From contig NZ_JAPWGX010000001.1 of assembly GCF_027213965.1 (NCBI RefSeq), positions 372,001-436,000 of the forward strand: DNA of 64,000 nt. The letters run 5' to 3'. The position numbers were made by a program, and so were the translations under genes. Under the pieces are notes generated by a model that saw nothing but the letters and a program-made list of their open reading frames with translations, did not search any database and had not been told where the DNA came from. The DNA comes from Maritalea porphyrae. Its GTDB lineage: Bacteria > Pseudomonadota > Alphaproteobacteria > Rhizobiales > Devosiaceae. Shown piece by piece: positions 43,462 to 51,758 of the stretch (position 1 is the first letter of the stretch; each line of letters opens with the position of its first letter).

Positions 43462-44631
43462 ATGATCGGCTTTCAACCATACGAGACATTCCAACTCCTG
43501 ATTGAAACAGGAGGTATTGATCGCGCCAACACATTATTGGTGGCTGCATGCGATGCATATTCACGTCGCCCAAAGCCTATGCCAACCGAGCGCATGCAGT
43601 TTGAAGCGCTGGCGCAACGCCTGTTTCCAACCGCGTCGCAGACCGCTCGCGCACGTGCCGCTGCAAAACTTGCGCGCTCACCCCACCTTTCTCCCATTTT
43701 GGAGAACTTGGTGGTTGAAAATATTGGTGACGAATTAGCCAGTTTTCTTGAAAACAATGAATCTGTTTCTGAAGAGCTCTTGCTCAATATTGTTGAGGGC
43801 GGCGACGTCGATAAGGTTGCTTTGGTTGCTAAACGCAAAGACCTGACGAAAAAGCTTGTCGGCAAGATCTTTCCCGTCAACAGCCGCAAGGTCTATCGCT
43901 CACTTTCTGAGAATCGATCCATTCATTTCTCAGGTCCCTATCTTCGGGCCATCAGCAAAGCGGCTGCAATGGATCAGTCAATTGCCCATGCATTGGCCGC
44001 AAGAGAAGACTTCGATAAAGCCTACTTGTTGCCTGCGTTTTTTGATCTGAAAGAGGAAGACCGCATTGAGGTTTTAAAAGCTTTTCAAGATCGGAAAATT
44101 CCGCGTACAAAAATGCACCGGACCTATGAGCATATATCCGTTGCCACCGCTGAGTTCACGCAGGCAATGATGAAGCTCTTGTCAAAGAATAGACGCCCAG
44201 AAGTTACCCGGCTTTTGACTCAAATCACAGGGCTTGATGAAGTTCGCTGTGGTGAAATCGCCCATGATGTCAGCGGTGCAGCGCTATTTGTCGTGCTGCG
44301 CGCATTCGGGTGTAATGAATATGATGGGCTGAAGGTGCTCATTCATGCAACGGCTCATGACCGCAATAGTTCAAGTGCACTTGCTCAATATACGCGACTA
44401 TTCAAACAGATAGAGCCAAGTGCAATGGTGTTTGCGATGTCCGTTTGGCGCGGTGATGCCGAAATCTCTGCACTGGCACGTGAGGCCTCTTCAGCGCCAA
44501 TCTCGCACGAACCAGTTGCGCCTTACAGCAGACGTACGCCAACTCTTGATAAAGCGGCAGATAGTGCAACAGATGCCGTAGAACGCGCAATGCAAGCTGT
44601 TCAAAAGCTTCGCAATAACAAAGCCTCTTAA
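43462..44631 (+). CDS. DUF2336 protein
   Basis: A 389-residue soluble, all-helical protein of DUF2336: RDTLAR-type repeats read here as QTARARAAAKLARSPHLSPILENL, ASFLENNESVSEELLLNIVEG and VDKVALVAKRKDLTKKLVG, HEAT-like in character. DUF2336 proteins are alphaproteobacterial and often sit near cell-cycle or signalling genes; function unknown. No signal peptide. The C-terminal 50 residues are low-complexity Ala/Asp-rich. The gap before it (43175-43461) holds a CtrA-type motif and otherwise nothing I recognise. Confidence 0.85.
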   Translation: MIGFQPYETFQLLIETGGIDRANTLLVAACDAYSRRPKPMPTERMQFEALAQRLFPTASQTARARAAAKLARSPHLSPILENLVVENIGDELASFLENNESVSEELLLNIVEGGDVDKVALVAKRKDLTKKLVGKIFPVNSRKVYRSLSENRSIHFSGPYLRAISKAAAMDQSIAHALAAREDFDKAYLLPAFFDLKEEDRIEVLKAFQDRKIPRTKMHRTYEHISVATAEFTQAMMKLLSKNRRPEVTRLLTQITGLDEVRCGEIAHDVSGAALFVVLRAFGCNEYDGLKVLIHATAHDRNSSSALAQYTRLFKQIEPSAMVFAMSVWRGDAEISALAREASSAPISHEPVAPYSRRTPTLDKAADSATDAVERAMQAVQKLRNNKAS

Positions 44632-44963
44632 TTCAAGCTGACTATTTTTAAACCCAGATCCGCTTTTCGTGTTTCGATTGAAACAACCCAAAAGTCAGGA
44701 TCGTACTCGACCTCTTTTGCCAAACGGCTTTGGACTGTTTGTCCATCCCCCGCTTCCACTCGGGCTATGAACTCTTTTTCTGTTGCATCAGGGTTTGCGG
44801 GTGCCGGGGCCAACAGAGTGTGTCTTCCATCCAAATGATCAATTTCAATCCATATTTGGCCTGCATCCTTGTCACCCTTTCGCGACACGACGCAAAAATC
44901 ACCCACGCTGTTCAACCGCCGGACAAGCGCCGCCACCCATAGTTCAGAGCGCAATCGTGACAT
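44628..44963 (-). CDS. DUF1491 protein
   Basis: A 111-residue cytoplasmic protein: MSRLRSELWVAALVRRLNS start, KGDKDAGQIWIEIDHLDG middle, and RLAKEVEYDPDFWVVSIE end, the full length of DUF1491. Family members are restricted to alphaproteobacteria and their role is unknown. It follows the peptidoglycan-binding gene by two bases, so it is in one operon with it and the PAS kinase. The stop overlaps that of the convergent DUF2336 gene. Confidence 0.9.
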   Translation of the reverse strand: MSRLRSELWVAALVRRLNSVGDFCVVSRKGDKDAGQIWIEIDHLDGRHTLLAPAPANPDATEKEFIARVEAGDGQTVQSRLAKEVEYDPDFWVVSIETRKADLGLKIVSLN

Positions 44964-44965
44964 GA

Positions 44966-45796
44966 CTAAAACTTCGCGTTTGCGGCCTTGAGCATATCCA
45001 ACAACTCAGGGGTTATTTTTCCCGTTTGGTCGTAGTTGTAAAAAGTCTCAAACTTGCGGATCGCAGTCGCAGTGGCCTCACCTTGTATGCCATCTACTTT
45101 CCCCACATCGTAACCCAATGAGTTTAGGCCCGCCTGGACTTTTGCTACCAATTCGCTTGGAACGGGGGAAGATGATGCCTGAGTTGCATCAGTAGTTGCT
45201 TGCTGCGCGATATTAAGCAGCGGATCAGCATTGCTCACTGGCGTTACTTTTGGCGCAGCAAAAGGCACCGCAACGCGTCCAGAGTTTAAGATGCTAACCA
45301 GATCATCACTGATTGCGCCCGTTGCGGTCAGCCCGTTTTCCACTTCAAACTCGCGAATGGCGGCTGCGGTTTTTGGCCCGTAATAGCCGTCAACCTTTTG
45401 CTTAAAATAGCCGAGTTCAAAAAGCTTAGATTGCACGAAAAATGCAGTTGGATTGCCTGTCACAGGACCAAAGGACGCCGCTGGTGCCGGTGTCGGCATC
45501 GGTTGGTTGGCAACCTCTGTTACGGTGTTTGTACGTTGGGGCGGCACGAATTCAATGGGGGCGACCGTTTGCTCCACGGGAGTTGACGATGTGGAGAACA
45601 GCGGGGCCGGATGTCCGTTTTCTTGAAAATATAAGGCATTCGTTGCCGCCCACCCAAGTGAGGTGCACATTGCAAAAGCAAAAATCGTGTTGCCTGGGGA
45701 CTTTGCCATCAATTTCCAAACTGGCAACAGAATTCCCATTTTCAACTGCGGCATTTTCATCCCCGACTGCTGTTCCACACTAGCATAATCTACCAT
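44966..45796 (-). CDS. Membrane-anchored peptidoglycan-binding protein with two PG_binding_1 repeats
   Basis: A 276-residue protein: cytoplasmic N-terminus, one TM helix (about 33-55), Pro/Thr-rich linker, and two PG_binding_1 repeats at about 130-175 (LFELGYFKQKVDGYYGPKTA) and 215-270 (LNSLGYDVGKVDGIQGEATA). It should bind the cell wall from the inner membrane. It lies between a PAS kinase and a DUF1491 gene on the same strand, 17 bases after the kinase, which suggests a link between wall state and signalling (inference). AGGGTG lies before the ATG. Confidence 0.85.
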   Translation of the reverse strand: MVDYASVEQQSGMKMPQLKMGILLPVWKLMAKSPGNTIFAFAMCTSLGWAATNALYFQENGHPAPLFSTSSTPVEQTVAPIEFVPPQRTNTVTEVANQPMPTPAPAASFGPVTGNPTAFFVQSKLFELGYFKQKVDGYYGPKTAAAIREFEVENGLTATGAISDDLVSILNSGRVAVPFAAPKVTPVSNADPLLNIAQQATTDATQASSSPVPSELVAKVQAGLNSLGYDVGKVDGIQGEATATAIRKFETFYNYDQTGKITPELLDMLKAANAKF

Positions 45797-45813
45797 TTCA
45801 ATTCACCCTGAAC

Positions 45814-47616
45814 CTAACCCGCTTTTGTGCGTGTGCGCTGCAATTGTTTGCGCTCTTCTTCTACAAAACGTTTGTCGCTCAACTCTTCCAACACAACATG
45901 CTCTTGCAACGATACCGGGCCATCAATTGGTAGGTTGATTGAAAACTGAGTGCCCTCACCCAGCTTTGACTTGATCAAAACATCCCCACCGTGCAATTCG
46001 GTTAGGCCGCGTACGATCGACAACCCTAGTCCCGTGCCTTCATACTGCCGGTTCAGTCCGTTTTGCGCTTGAAAGAATGGTTCTCCAAGCCGCGCAACGT
46101 CTTCAGGTGCCACGCCAACACCATGGTCGATAACGCGCAACGCGACCTTGGTTCCGCTCAGACGAATTTGCAGTATGACTTTTGCATTTTCCGGGCTAAA
46201 TTTGATTGCATTCGACAAAAGATTGATCAGCACTTGGCGACAGGCACGTTCGTCTGCTGTCAGCATTGGCAAGTGCTTGCCAACGTCGGCGACCAGTTCG
46301 ATGTTTTTCTTGTCGGCTGCATTTTTTACAATGGCGAAACAAGGTTCGACAAGCGCCTGAGGGTCGAACCGATCAGTTGAAATCTCAAACTTGCCGGCTT
46401 CAAGTTTTGACATATCCAACAGCATTGACACCGTGTCGAGCAAATGATGCCCAGACTGTTTGATCAATTCAGCATATTCCAAATGATCCGGAGACAATTC
46501 GCCACCAATATTGTTGATCATCATATCTGAGAAACCAACAACAGCATTAAGCGGTGTGCGCAATTCATGACCAATCGTCGCCAAGAAGCGCGACTTGGCT
46601 TCACTTGCCGATTCAGCAACTTTTTTTGCTTCTTCCAAATCTACTTCTTGTTGTTTGCGTGAAGAGATGTTGCGCATAATGGCAATCACTTCAGCTCGCC
46701 CATCATCATTCAATCGGTCATGAACCGCGGAAAACGCAACTTCGACCCAAACAAACTCAGAACGCTCTTCCCGCTCGCAACGAATTCTTACATCGATCGA
46801 CTTGGGCTTACCTTTGTGGCTAACATCACCGATTGTTTTCATGTAGTTGGGTCGATCCAACACATGCACGCGATCCAACAGGCCAGAACCTGAAAGCTCA
46901 TAACGTTTGCAGCCGAATAGTGCTTCGGATGTGTGCGACAAGTAAATCAGCCTGCCATCAGCCGAATAGCGCGCCACCGCATCGCGAACGCTTTCAACCA
47001 AGCTTCTAAATGCCCGAATTTGAAGATGGTCATTGGCAACAAATGCTCGTTTTGATTCGACCAAGGTCGCTACAAACAACGAAAAGCCCATCGCAAATGC
47101 AGCAGTAGAGTAAATTGCGCCACCACCATGGGTTGCTGCAAATTCAAACTCTAACGCAGATGAATAGACCAGAAACTGCATAACCAGCGAAACTGCGCCA
47201 AAGCCGGAAGCGGCGATGAGCGTGGAACGTCGTCCAAAGAAATTGGCAGAGATAACAGCCAAGACCACCAGCGAAATACCTGCGACTGTCGTGCTTGGAT
47301 CAAGGAGTGCACAAACTAGTGCCACCAAGCAAAGCCCTGCGGAATGAATATGTACGCGCGCTTCGATTGGCAGGGTCTTGGCCAACATGCCTGTTGTGCC
47401 GAACCAGGCGGCTAGAATGGCAAAAACAGTTGCCGTGGCCCCGTTTCCGACGAAAAACATGAGTGCAACAATCGGCAGCACCGCAAGTGCCAACGCAATG
47501 CTCGCGCGTGCGCTCACATCCAGTGACCGCGCACGGCTGTTTCCAGGGTCGTTGCCGCCCTTTGCTGAGTTGGTCGTGTCGGCATGGTCTAAAAGTGCCG
47601 CCAAAGGATTACGCAT
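45814..47616 (-). CDS. PAS-domain membrane histidine kinase (DivJ/PleC-like)
   Basis: A 600-residue kinase. Seen: six or so hydrophobic segments between residues 35 and 185, a PAS domain (about 195-315: FRSLVESVRDAVARYSADGR, RLIYLSHTSEALFG) with PAC end, then FLATIGHELRTPLNAVVGFS (His near 350), HATPase (INLLSNAIKFSPENA; DHGVGVAPEDVARLGEPFFQ; GTGLGLSIVRGL). A multi-spanning N-terminus plus PAS plus this HisKA type recalls DivJ, the kinase of DivK in Caulobacter and rhizobia, but identity is unproven. It heads the operon with the peptidoglycan-binding and DUF1491 genes. Confidence 0.85.
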   Translation of the reverse strand: MRNPLAALLDHADTTNSAKGGNDPGNSRARSLDVSARASIALALAVLPIVALMFFVGNGATATVFAILAAWFGTTGMLAKTLPIEARVHIHSAGLCLVALVCALLDPSTTVAGISLVVLAVISANFFGRRSTLIAASGFGAVSLVMQFLVYSSALEFEFAATHGGGAIYSTAAFAMGFSLFVATLVESKRAFVANDHLQIRAFRSLVESVRDAVARYSADGRLIYLSHTSEALFGCKRYELSGSGLLDRVHVLDRPNYMKTIGDVSHKGKPKSIDVRIRCEREERSEFVWVEVAFSAVHDRLNDDGRAEVIAIMRNISSRKQQEVDLEEAKKVAESASEAKSRFLATIGHELRTPLNAVVGFSDMMINNIGGELSPDHLEYAELIKQSGHHLLDTVSMLLDMSKLEAGKFEISTDRFDPQALVEPCFAIVKNAADKKNIELVADVGKHLPMLTADERACRQVLINLLSNAIKFSPENAKVILQIRLSGTKVALRVIDHGVGVAPEDVARLGEPFFQAQNGLNRQYEGTGLGLSIVRGLTELHGGDVLIKSKLGEGTQFSINLPIDGPVSLQEHVVLEELSDKRFVEEERKQLQRTRTKAG

Positions 47617-47688
47617 TACAAACTATCACTCAACTTGCGAATTTCTGTTGGGGCCAATTTCTCACGCAAGAAGCTAAGACAGCCTTAA

Positions 47689-48147
47689 ATGGAGACCTTT
47701 CTAAGTGGATCTGAATGTGGTTTCTCTAGCTGTGGTAAACAAATGCTTTTCAAAGCAAAAATGCAGTTAGATAAAATTTTAGCGAAATTTGGCACCTCGA
47801 TTTCACAGTTTGTGGCTAGGTTGATCTCAACGAAAAAATTGTGGTCAAAGATTGTGTTTTTAATACGTTGCATATTTTGGTTGGGCGTTGGGTTCATGGT
47901 GATCAAACCATTTGCGTTTGATCAGACGACCGCTGCGGCAATAGCGGACGATGCCATGAAACGAGGGTCTGAAATGGCCATTGAGCAAGCTCAAAATTTG
48001 GAATGCGCTGAAAGCATCTGCCAAACGATCAAAGTAGCGGCGCTCGTTACGTCAGTGACCTCGAACAAGAACAAGCCAATGACTCGGGCAACCGCCAATA
48101 ATGAACTGGCGCCAACACCACCGCCCCGCCCGGTCTGGCTAAACTGA
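47689..48147 (+). CDS. DUF5330-type small membrane protein
   Basis: A protein of up to 152 residues with one TM helix (LIRCIFWLGVGFMVIKPF) and a C-terminal segment with two Cys (LECAESICQTIKVAAL) and a Pro-rich end (APTPPPRPVWLN), as in the DUF5330 family of Hyphomicrobiales. Family members usually start just before the TM helix, so the N-terminal 55 residues may not be translated; I see no clear ribosome site at any of the candidate starts (47689, 47743, 47761). Function unknown. Confidence 0.65.
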   Translation: METFLSGSECGFSSCGKQMLFKAKMQLDKILAKFGTSISQFVARLISTKKLWSKIVFLIRCIFWLGVGFMVIKPFAFDQTTAAAIADDAMKRGSEMAIEQAQNLECAESICQTIKVAALVTSVTSNKNKPMTRATANNELAPTPPPRPVWLN

Positions 48148-48155
48148 ACCACAAA

Positions 48156-48192
48156 GACCGCATCACTTCCCCGATGCTACTCCAAGTGCGGT
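48156..48192 (+). other. Long imperfect hairpin
   Basis: GACCGC...ACTT (with three bulged bases) pairs with AAGTGCGGTC. It directly follows the DUF5330 gene and precedes the terminator below; no T-run follows it. Confidence 0.4.
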
Positions 48193-48201
48193 CTAATACC
48201 T

Positions 48202-48240
48202 GAGCCGACAACATCTCCCCGGTGTTGCGGCTCTTTTTTT
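48202..48240 (+). terminator. Intrinsic terminator after the DUF5330 gene
   Basis: GAGCCG plus CAACA (one bulged A) pair with TGTTG plus CGGCTC; seven T follow directly. Confidence 0.8.
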
Positions 48241-48272
48241 GCGTGGAGAATTCAGCGATCATGTACTAGAAG

Positions 48273-48289
48273 GGTGCAAACTTTGCACC
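48273..48289. promoter_or_regulatory. Near-perfect 17-base palindrome upstream of sufE
   Basis: GGTGCAAA and TTTGCACC face each other across a single C, ending one base before the sufE ribosome site. It may be an operator at the transcript start or a leader hairpin; the binding protein is unknown. Confidence 0.5.
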
Positions 48290-48300
48290 GGAGGCCTGAG

Positions 48301-48705
48301 ATGAATTTTGACGAAATTAAAGAGAGCTTGTCGTTCCTTGACGACTGGGAGGATCGCTATAAATTTGTCATTGATTTGGGTGGTGAGCTGCCGAGTTTGG
48401 CCGATAGTGAAAAAACCAGCGCTAACAAAGTTCAAGGCTGCGTGTCGCAAGTCTGGTTGGTGGTTGACCGGCACGATGATTCCTCACTTGTATTCCGCGG
48501 TGACAGTGATGCGATGATTGTAAGGGGATTGGTCGCCATTGTTGTTTCGCTATTTTCAAACAAGACACCGCAGGCAGTCATCGACACTCCAGCCCAAGAA
48601 ATTCTTGAAGGTTTGGGACTAAGTGAACACCTCACCTCACAACGTGCAAATGGTCTGCGCTCAATGATAGATCGCGTATATGCAGAAGCTCGAGCGCATT
48701 TATAA
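48301..48705 (+). CDS. sufE: Cysteine desulfuration protein SufE
   Basis: A 134-residue sulfur acceptor that takes persulfide from SufS for Fe-S cluster assembly. Seen: the conserved Cys47 in VQGCVSQVWLV, DDWEDRYKFVIDLG near the N-terminus and the LGLSEHLTSQRANGLRSM end. Length normal. GGAGG lies six bases before the ATG at 48301; a longer GTG-type start at 48274 falls in the palindrome and is not used. Other suf genes are not in the window. Confidence 0.95.
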   Translation: MNFDEIKESLSFLDDWEDRYKFVIDLGGELPSLADSEKTSANKVQGCVSQVWLVVDRHDDSSLVFRGDSDAMIVRGLVAIVVSLFSNKTPQAVIDTPAQEILEGLGLSEHLTSQRANGLRSMIDRVYAEARAHL

Positions 48706-48736
48706 AGGGATGCAGCACCTTTTGCGGTTCACTGCT

Positions 48737-49453
48737 TTATTTGCGTAAACAATCCTGCCCTTCCGCGGTTGCACCAATCTTCCAGAATTCGGCGGCATGG
48801 TCCAAACCCATGCGCAAAACCAATTTGGCACTACGCCTGGGCCAACTGCGTTCGAATTCCACCTGCTGCAACCCCTTATCGTAGCCACAAATATCAACCA
48901 CAACGCCTGCGCAATCTTTGGGTAGTTGTGTGATTAATTGGTTTAGCCGTTTTCGGCAATCGATGGCCATGTCAGACAAATCGGTTGCCCCATTGCCCAA
49001 AAATTGACTGGATTGACGCAAGACGGATAGATTTTGGGTAATAGATTGTCGCAACTGACCTTTTTCAATAAGAGCCGAAACACGGTTGGCAACCAAAACA
49101 TGATGCGCGGCTAGAAACGCTTGTTCTTCGCCTTTAGATTTCCTGGACAAACGCACAATGGTATCATTCGCGCTTTTTACCGGCTTTTGGTCCGTGACTT
49201 GAACACTGGAAACATCTTGCTTGAGCAACGCCAACTGCTGGCGCTTTAGCCAAGAACGTGTTTCATTTGTGCGGGAAAGGGTTTGTCCAGAAGGGCAAAG
49301 CACCCCCTGCGAGATTAATTCCTTCACCTGGATGATTGGCAGCGAACACTGTTTCTTAGCTGACACCAATGTTGTTTCTTTGTCAGAGACCTCTTGTCGT
49401 GCCCCATTCAATATCATGCCCACAAACTTCATTTGACGACGCAATTGTTTCAT
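48737..49453 (-). CDS. DUF6456-type protein
   Basis: A 238-residue protein. The C-terminal 110 residues follow the DUF6456 pattern (DICGYDKGLQQVEFERSWP, RRSAKLVLRMGLDHAAEFW). The N-terminal half is polar and has a possible DNA-binding character but no clear motif. Its ATG overlaps the stop of the DnaA-like gene by four bases, so the two proteins probably act together; in Hyphomicrobiales this pair is recurrent. Function unknown. Confidence 0.75.
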   Translation of the reverse strand: MKQLRRQMKFVGMILNGARQEVSDKETTLVSAKKQCSLPIIQVKELISQGVLCPSGQTLSRTNETRSWLKRQQLALLKQDVSSVQVTDQKPVKSANDTIVRLSRKSKGEEQAFLAAHHVLVANRVSALIEKGQLRQSITQNLSVLRQSSQFLGNGATDLSDMAIDCRKRLNQLITQLPKDCAGVVVDICGYDKGLQQVEFERSWPRRSAKLVLRMGLDHAAEFWKIGATAEGQDCLRK

Positions 49454-49863
49454 AGCGTCGACCGGCCAGCGTAGGCAGATTGATTTGTCGCCGCGAAATT
49501 CAACACAGCTTCCAGCGAATTTAGGGCACTATCAAAATTTGCATCATCACGCATATCCTCGATACGACCGCAGGCGTGCGACACAGTCGTACGATCACGC
49601 TTAAATAGCTGCCCTGTTCTTGTTAGCGAATACCCCAGGGCCACATGCGCCATATACATTGCCAGTTGCCTTGCTAGGGCAACATGGGCCTGGCTACGTG
49701 ACGATGTGAGGATATCTTCAGGGGAAACGCCCTGTATGGCAGCAACAAGGTTTACCGCCAACCCTATGTCCGTTCTGCAACGCTTGCTTGTCCGTACTGA
49801 AAACGTGGCCAAATCGTACTTAGTATGCTTGTGCGAATGAGTGTCTAAAGTATGCATATTCAT
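49450..49863 (-). CDS. Stand-alone DnaA domain-IV-like DNA-binding protein
   Basis: A 137-residue protein matching only the DnaA DNA-binding domain: ARQLAMYMAHVALGYSLTR (about 63-81) and LFKRDRTTVSHACGRIED (about 86-103), the latter corresponding to the DnaA signature F-x-R-D-H-T-T-V with His replaced by Arg. There is no AAA+ ATPase domain. It may bind DnaA-box-like sites as a regulator (inference). It is the first gene of a two-gene operon with the DUF6456 protein; a perfect palindrome lies just upstream. AAGG sits seven bases before the ATG. Confidence 0.85.
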   Translation of the reverse strand: MNMHTLDTHSHKHTKYDLATFSVRTSKRCRTDIGLAVNLVAAIQGVSPEDILTSSRSQAHVALARQLAMYMAHVALGYSLTRTGQLFKRDRTTVSHACGRIEDMRDDANFDSALNSLEAVLNFAATNQSAYAGRSTL

Positions 49864-49873
49864 GAACGCCTTT

Positions 49874-49897
49874 GTTATAGGTATATATTCCTATAAC
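49874..49897. promoter_or_regulatory. Operator-like perfect inverted repeat upstream of the DnaA-like gene
   Basis: GTTATAGG and CCTATAAC flank eight A/T bases (24 bases in all), ten bases before the ATG. On the minus strand the TATAAC arm could also serve as a -10 box, so binding would block transcription. Confidence 0.55.
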
Positions 49898-50007
49898 GCG
49901 TTTGTACTGCGGCGGGGATAAATCTGTCATCTCGTTTTTTATTAAAATTTTATAATATAAGGATTTTTTTGTTATCCACGCTTAACAATTCAACTTGTGA
50001 TTGAATC

Positions 50008-50036
50008 AAAAAGGGACGCCGAAATGACGTCCCTTT
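50008..50036 (-). terminator. Intrinsic terminator after mucR
   Basis: A nine-pair stem (AAAGGGACG at 50010-50018 with CGTCCCTTT at 50028-50036), nine-base loop, ends on the minus strand in a run of T. It lies 26 bases past the mucR stop. Confidence 0.8.
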
Positions 50037-50062
50037 GAATTTTTTCCTACGTGTTGACGAAG

Positions 50063-50488
50063 CTATTTTCCGGCTTTGCGTCCAAGACCCATTTCACGCG
50101 CCAATCGTGAGCGAGCGGCTGCATAGTTTGGGGCAACCATAGGGTAATCGGCTGGCAAGTTCCATTTGTCTCTGTAGTCTTCAGGCGACAAATCGTAATG
50201 CGTGCGTAGGTGACGTTTCAACGATTTGAATTTTTTTCCGTCTTCTAAACAAATGATATAATCGGGAGTGATTGATTTCTTAACTGAAACGGCTGGTTTG
50301 CGGGTTTCTTGTGTTGGCAACACATCCTTTGCAGTCAAAGAATACAAAGTGCTGTGCACATCCACAATTAGCTTAGGAAGATCCGTTTGGCTAATAGCGT
50401 TATTGCTGACATACGCACTTACAATTTCAGTGCATAGCTCAATTACTTCGTTGTTGTTTTCACTTTGCTTAGCTGCGGGCTGTTCCAC
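50063..50488 (-). CDS. mucR: MucR/Ros-family zinc-finger regulator
   Basis: A 141-residue global regulator. Seen: helical N-terminal oligomerisation part, then the prokaryotic zinc finger DYIICLEDGKKFKSLKRHLR, then THYDLSPEDYRDKWNLPADY and PNYAAARSRLAREMGLG. The ligands are Cys80, Asp83, His93 and His97, the C-x-x-D form typical of MucR rather than the C-x-x-C of Ros. MucR proteins bind AT-rich DNA, silence many genes and often repress their own promoter. Its own terminator follows; the upstream gap (50489-50632) is AT-rich. Confidence 0.96.
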   Translation of the reverse strand: MEQPAAKQSENNNEVIELCTEIVSAYVSNNAISQTDLPKLIVDVHSTLYSLTAKDVLPTQETRKPAVSVKKSITPDYIICLEDGKKFKSLKRHLRTHYDLSPEDYRDKWNLPADYPMVAPNYAAARSRLAREMGLGRKAGK

Positions 50489-50606
50489 GTTTTAATACCA
50501 ATCGTTCGACATATATTTACAAACAAGACATCAATGCTTATTCAATTGCGGTACTAGAATGAATGTCACCAACAATCAAGGCGTAATTGAGGTCAAATAG
50601 AAATCT

Positions 50607-50633
50607 GTCATCAATTTGAATTGAACTGATGAC
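50607..50633 (-). other. Hairpin at the end of the Mrp operon
   Basis: GTCATCA and TGATGAC pair perfectly around 13 bases at the mnhG stop. On the minus strand no T-run follows, so it is at best a weak terminator. Confidence 0.4.
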
Positions 50634-50968
50634 TACTTCTTTTTTTCAAGATCATTTACATGCATTTCATCCAAAGGACGATAACCTGCTGCATAAGCTG
50701 CTTTTGCCAGCAAGTGTGCAGAAATGGGTGCCGTGAGCAAAAAGAACACAAAACCCGCCAATGCGCGCATGGATACCGATCCATCCATTGCAAAAACAGC
50801 GATTGCAATAAGGGCCAAGCCAGAACCGAGCGTACCCGCCTTTGATGCGGCATGCATGCGCGTGTAAAGGTCGGGCAACCTAAGAATGCCAATCGCGGCT
50901 GCAAGACTAAAGAATGCACCAACGATCAGCAACGCGCCTGCGACATAGGCTAGAATATCTACAAGCAT
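50633..50968 (-). CDS. mnhG: Na+/H+ antiporter subunit G (MnhG/MrpG/PhaG)
   Basis: A 111-residue membrane subunit with three TM helices and the family stretch [26 protein letters not shown] near residues 24-49. Required for assembly of the seven-subunit Mrp antiporter. Follows mnhF by five bases; last gene of the operon. Confidence 0.96.
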   Translation of the reverse strand: MLVDILAYVAGALLIVGAFFSLAAAIGILRLPDLYTRMHAASKAGTLGSGLALIAIAVFAMDGSVSMRALAGFVFFLLTAPISAHLLAKAAYAAGYRPLDEMHVNDLEKKK

Positions 50969-50973
50969 TGGCG

Positions 50974-51279
50974 TTACTCCGTTTCCGATTGATTGGCTTT
51001 AATCTGCCAGCGCTGCAAAATGTAACGGGCAAACGCGACCGTTGCGAGGAAACCGACTAGCCCCAAAGAAATGGCAATATCCAAATAAAGCATAAAGCCT
51101 GTTTTGATGGCGATAACGGCGATGAAACCAATCCCTACAGATACCAGCATATCAAGCGCCAAAACGCGGTCAGGCAATGTTGGACCACGTACGATCCGAA
51201 CGATCACCAATAACAGGGCCAGCGTGAGCAGAACAAATGAGATGGCTATGGCTGCATCTAAGAATACTAATCCACTCAT
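50974..51279 (-). CDS. mnhF: Na+/H+ antiporter subunit F (MnhF/MrpF/PhaF)
   Basis: A 101-residue subunit with three TM helices and the motif [18 protein letters not shown] near residues 27-44, diagnostic of MrpF. Overlaps mnhE by four bases. Confidence 0.96.
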   Translation of the reverse strand: MSGLVFLDAAIAISFVLLTLALLLVIVRIVRGPTLPDRVLALDMLVSVGIGFIAVIAIKTGFMLYLDIAISLGLVGFLATVAFARYILQRWQIKANQSETE

Positions 51280-51758
51280 TGTTCAAACACCTCAATAATT
51301 TTGGCTTCGAACCCTGTCGAAATATCCTTGATCAACGCGCGTTTATTGGGTGCGGAAATAGCGTGAACGTACAGAACCGATCTATCCTCTGAAACATCGA
51401 CACTAAGGGTACCAGGGGTCAGGGTAATTAGGTTTGCCAGCAAGGTAATTTCCATGTCGGACTTTACCTTCAAGGGGAATGCGATGATGGCAGGTTCAAG
51501 CTTCTTCTTCATATTAGGTGATAAAACCAACGCCATTACTTTGACAGAGCTGAGCACCAACTCATAAAGGAACAACAATGCAAGGGCGATGACCTTTGGC
51601 ACTTTTGAAAGAAACTTTGGTTTGGCGATTTGCAGGCGAATAACCCAAAGCGACAAAATACCAATGAGACCACCCAACAGTAGGTTGCCTAAACTGAACG
51701 TGCCGGTAATGGCGGCCCAGGTTATTGCCAAAACGACAGCAACGGCGAGAAAGGTCAT
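51276..51758 (-). CDS. mnhE: Na+/H+ antiporter subunit E (MnhE/MrpE/PhaE)
   Basis: A 160-residue subunit with N-terminal TM helices and the MrpE segment [20 protein letters not shown] near residues 108-127. Overlaps both neighbours by four bases. Confidence 0.96.
   Translation of the reverse strand: MTFLAVAVVLAITWAAITGTFSLGNLLLGGLIGILSLWVIRLQIAKPKFLSKVPKVIALALLFLYELVLSSVKVMALVLSPNMKKKLEPAIIAFPLKVKSDMEITLLANLITLTPGTLSVDVSEDRSVLYVHAISAPNKRALIKDISTGFEAKIIEVFEQ

Noticed and set aside
49925-49980. Replication origin: AT-rich stretch with a DnaA-box-like TTATCCACG next to a DnaA-like gene
   Set aside because: Only one box with one mismatch is seen and no cluster; the AT-rich stretch is explained by promoter and MucR-type DNA.
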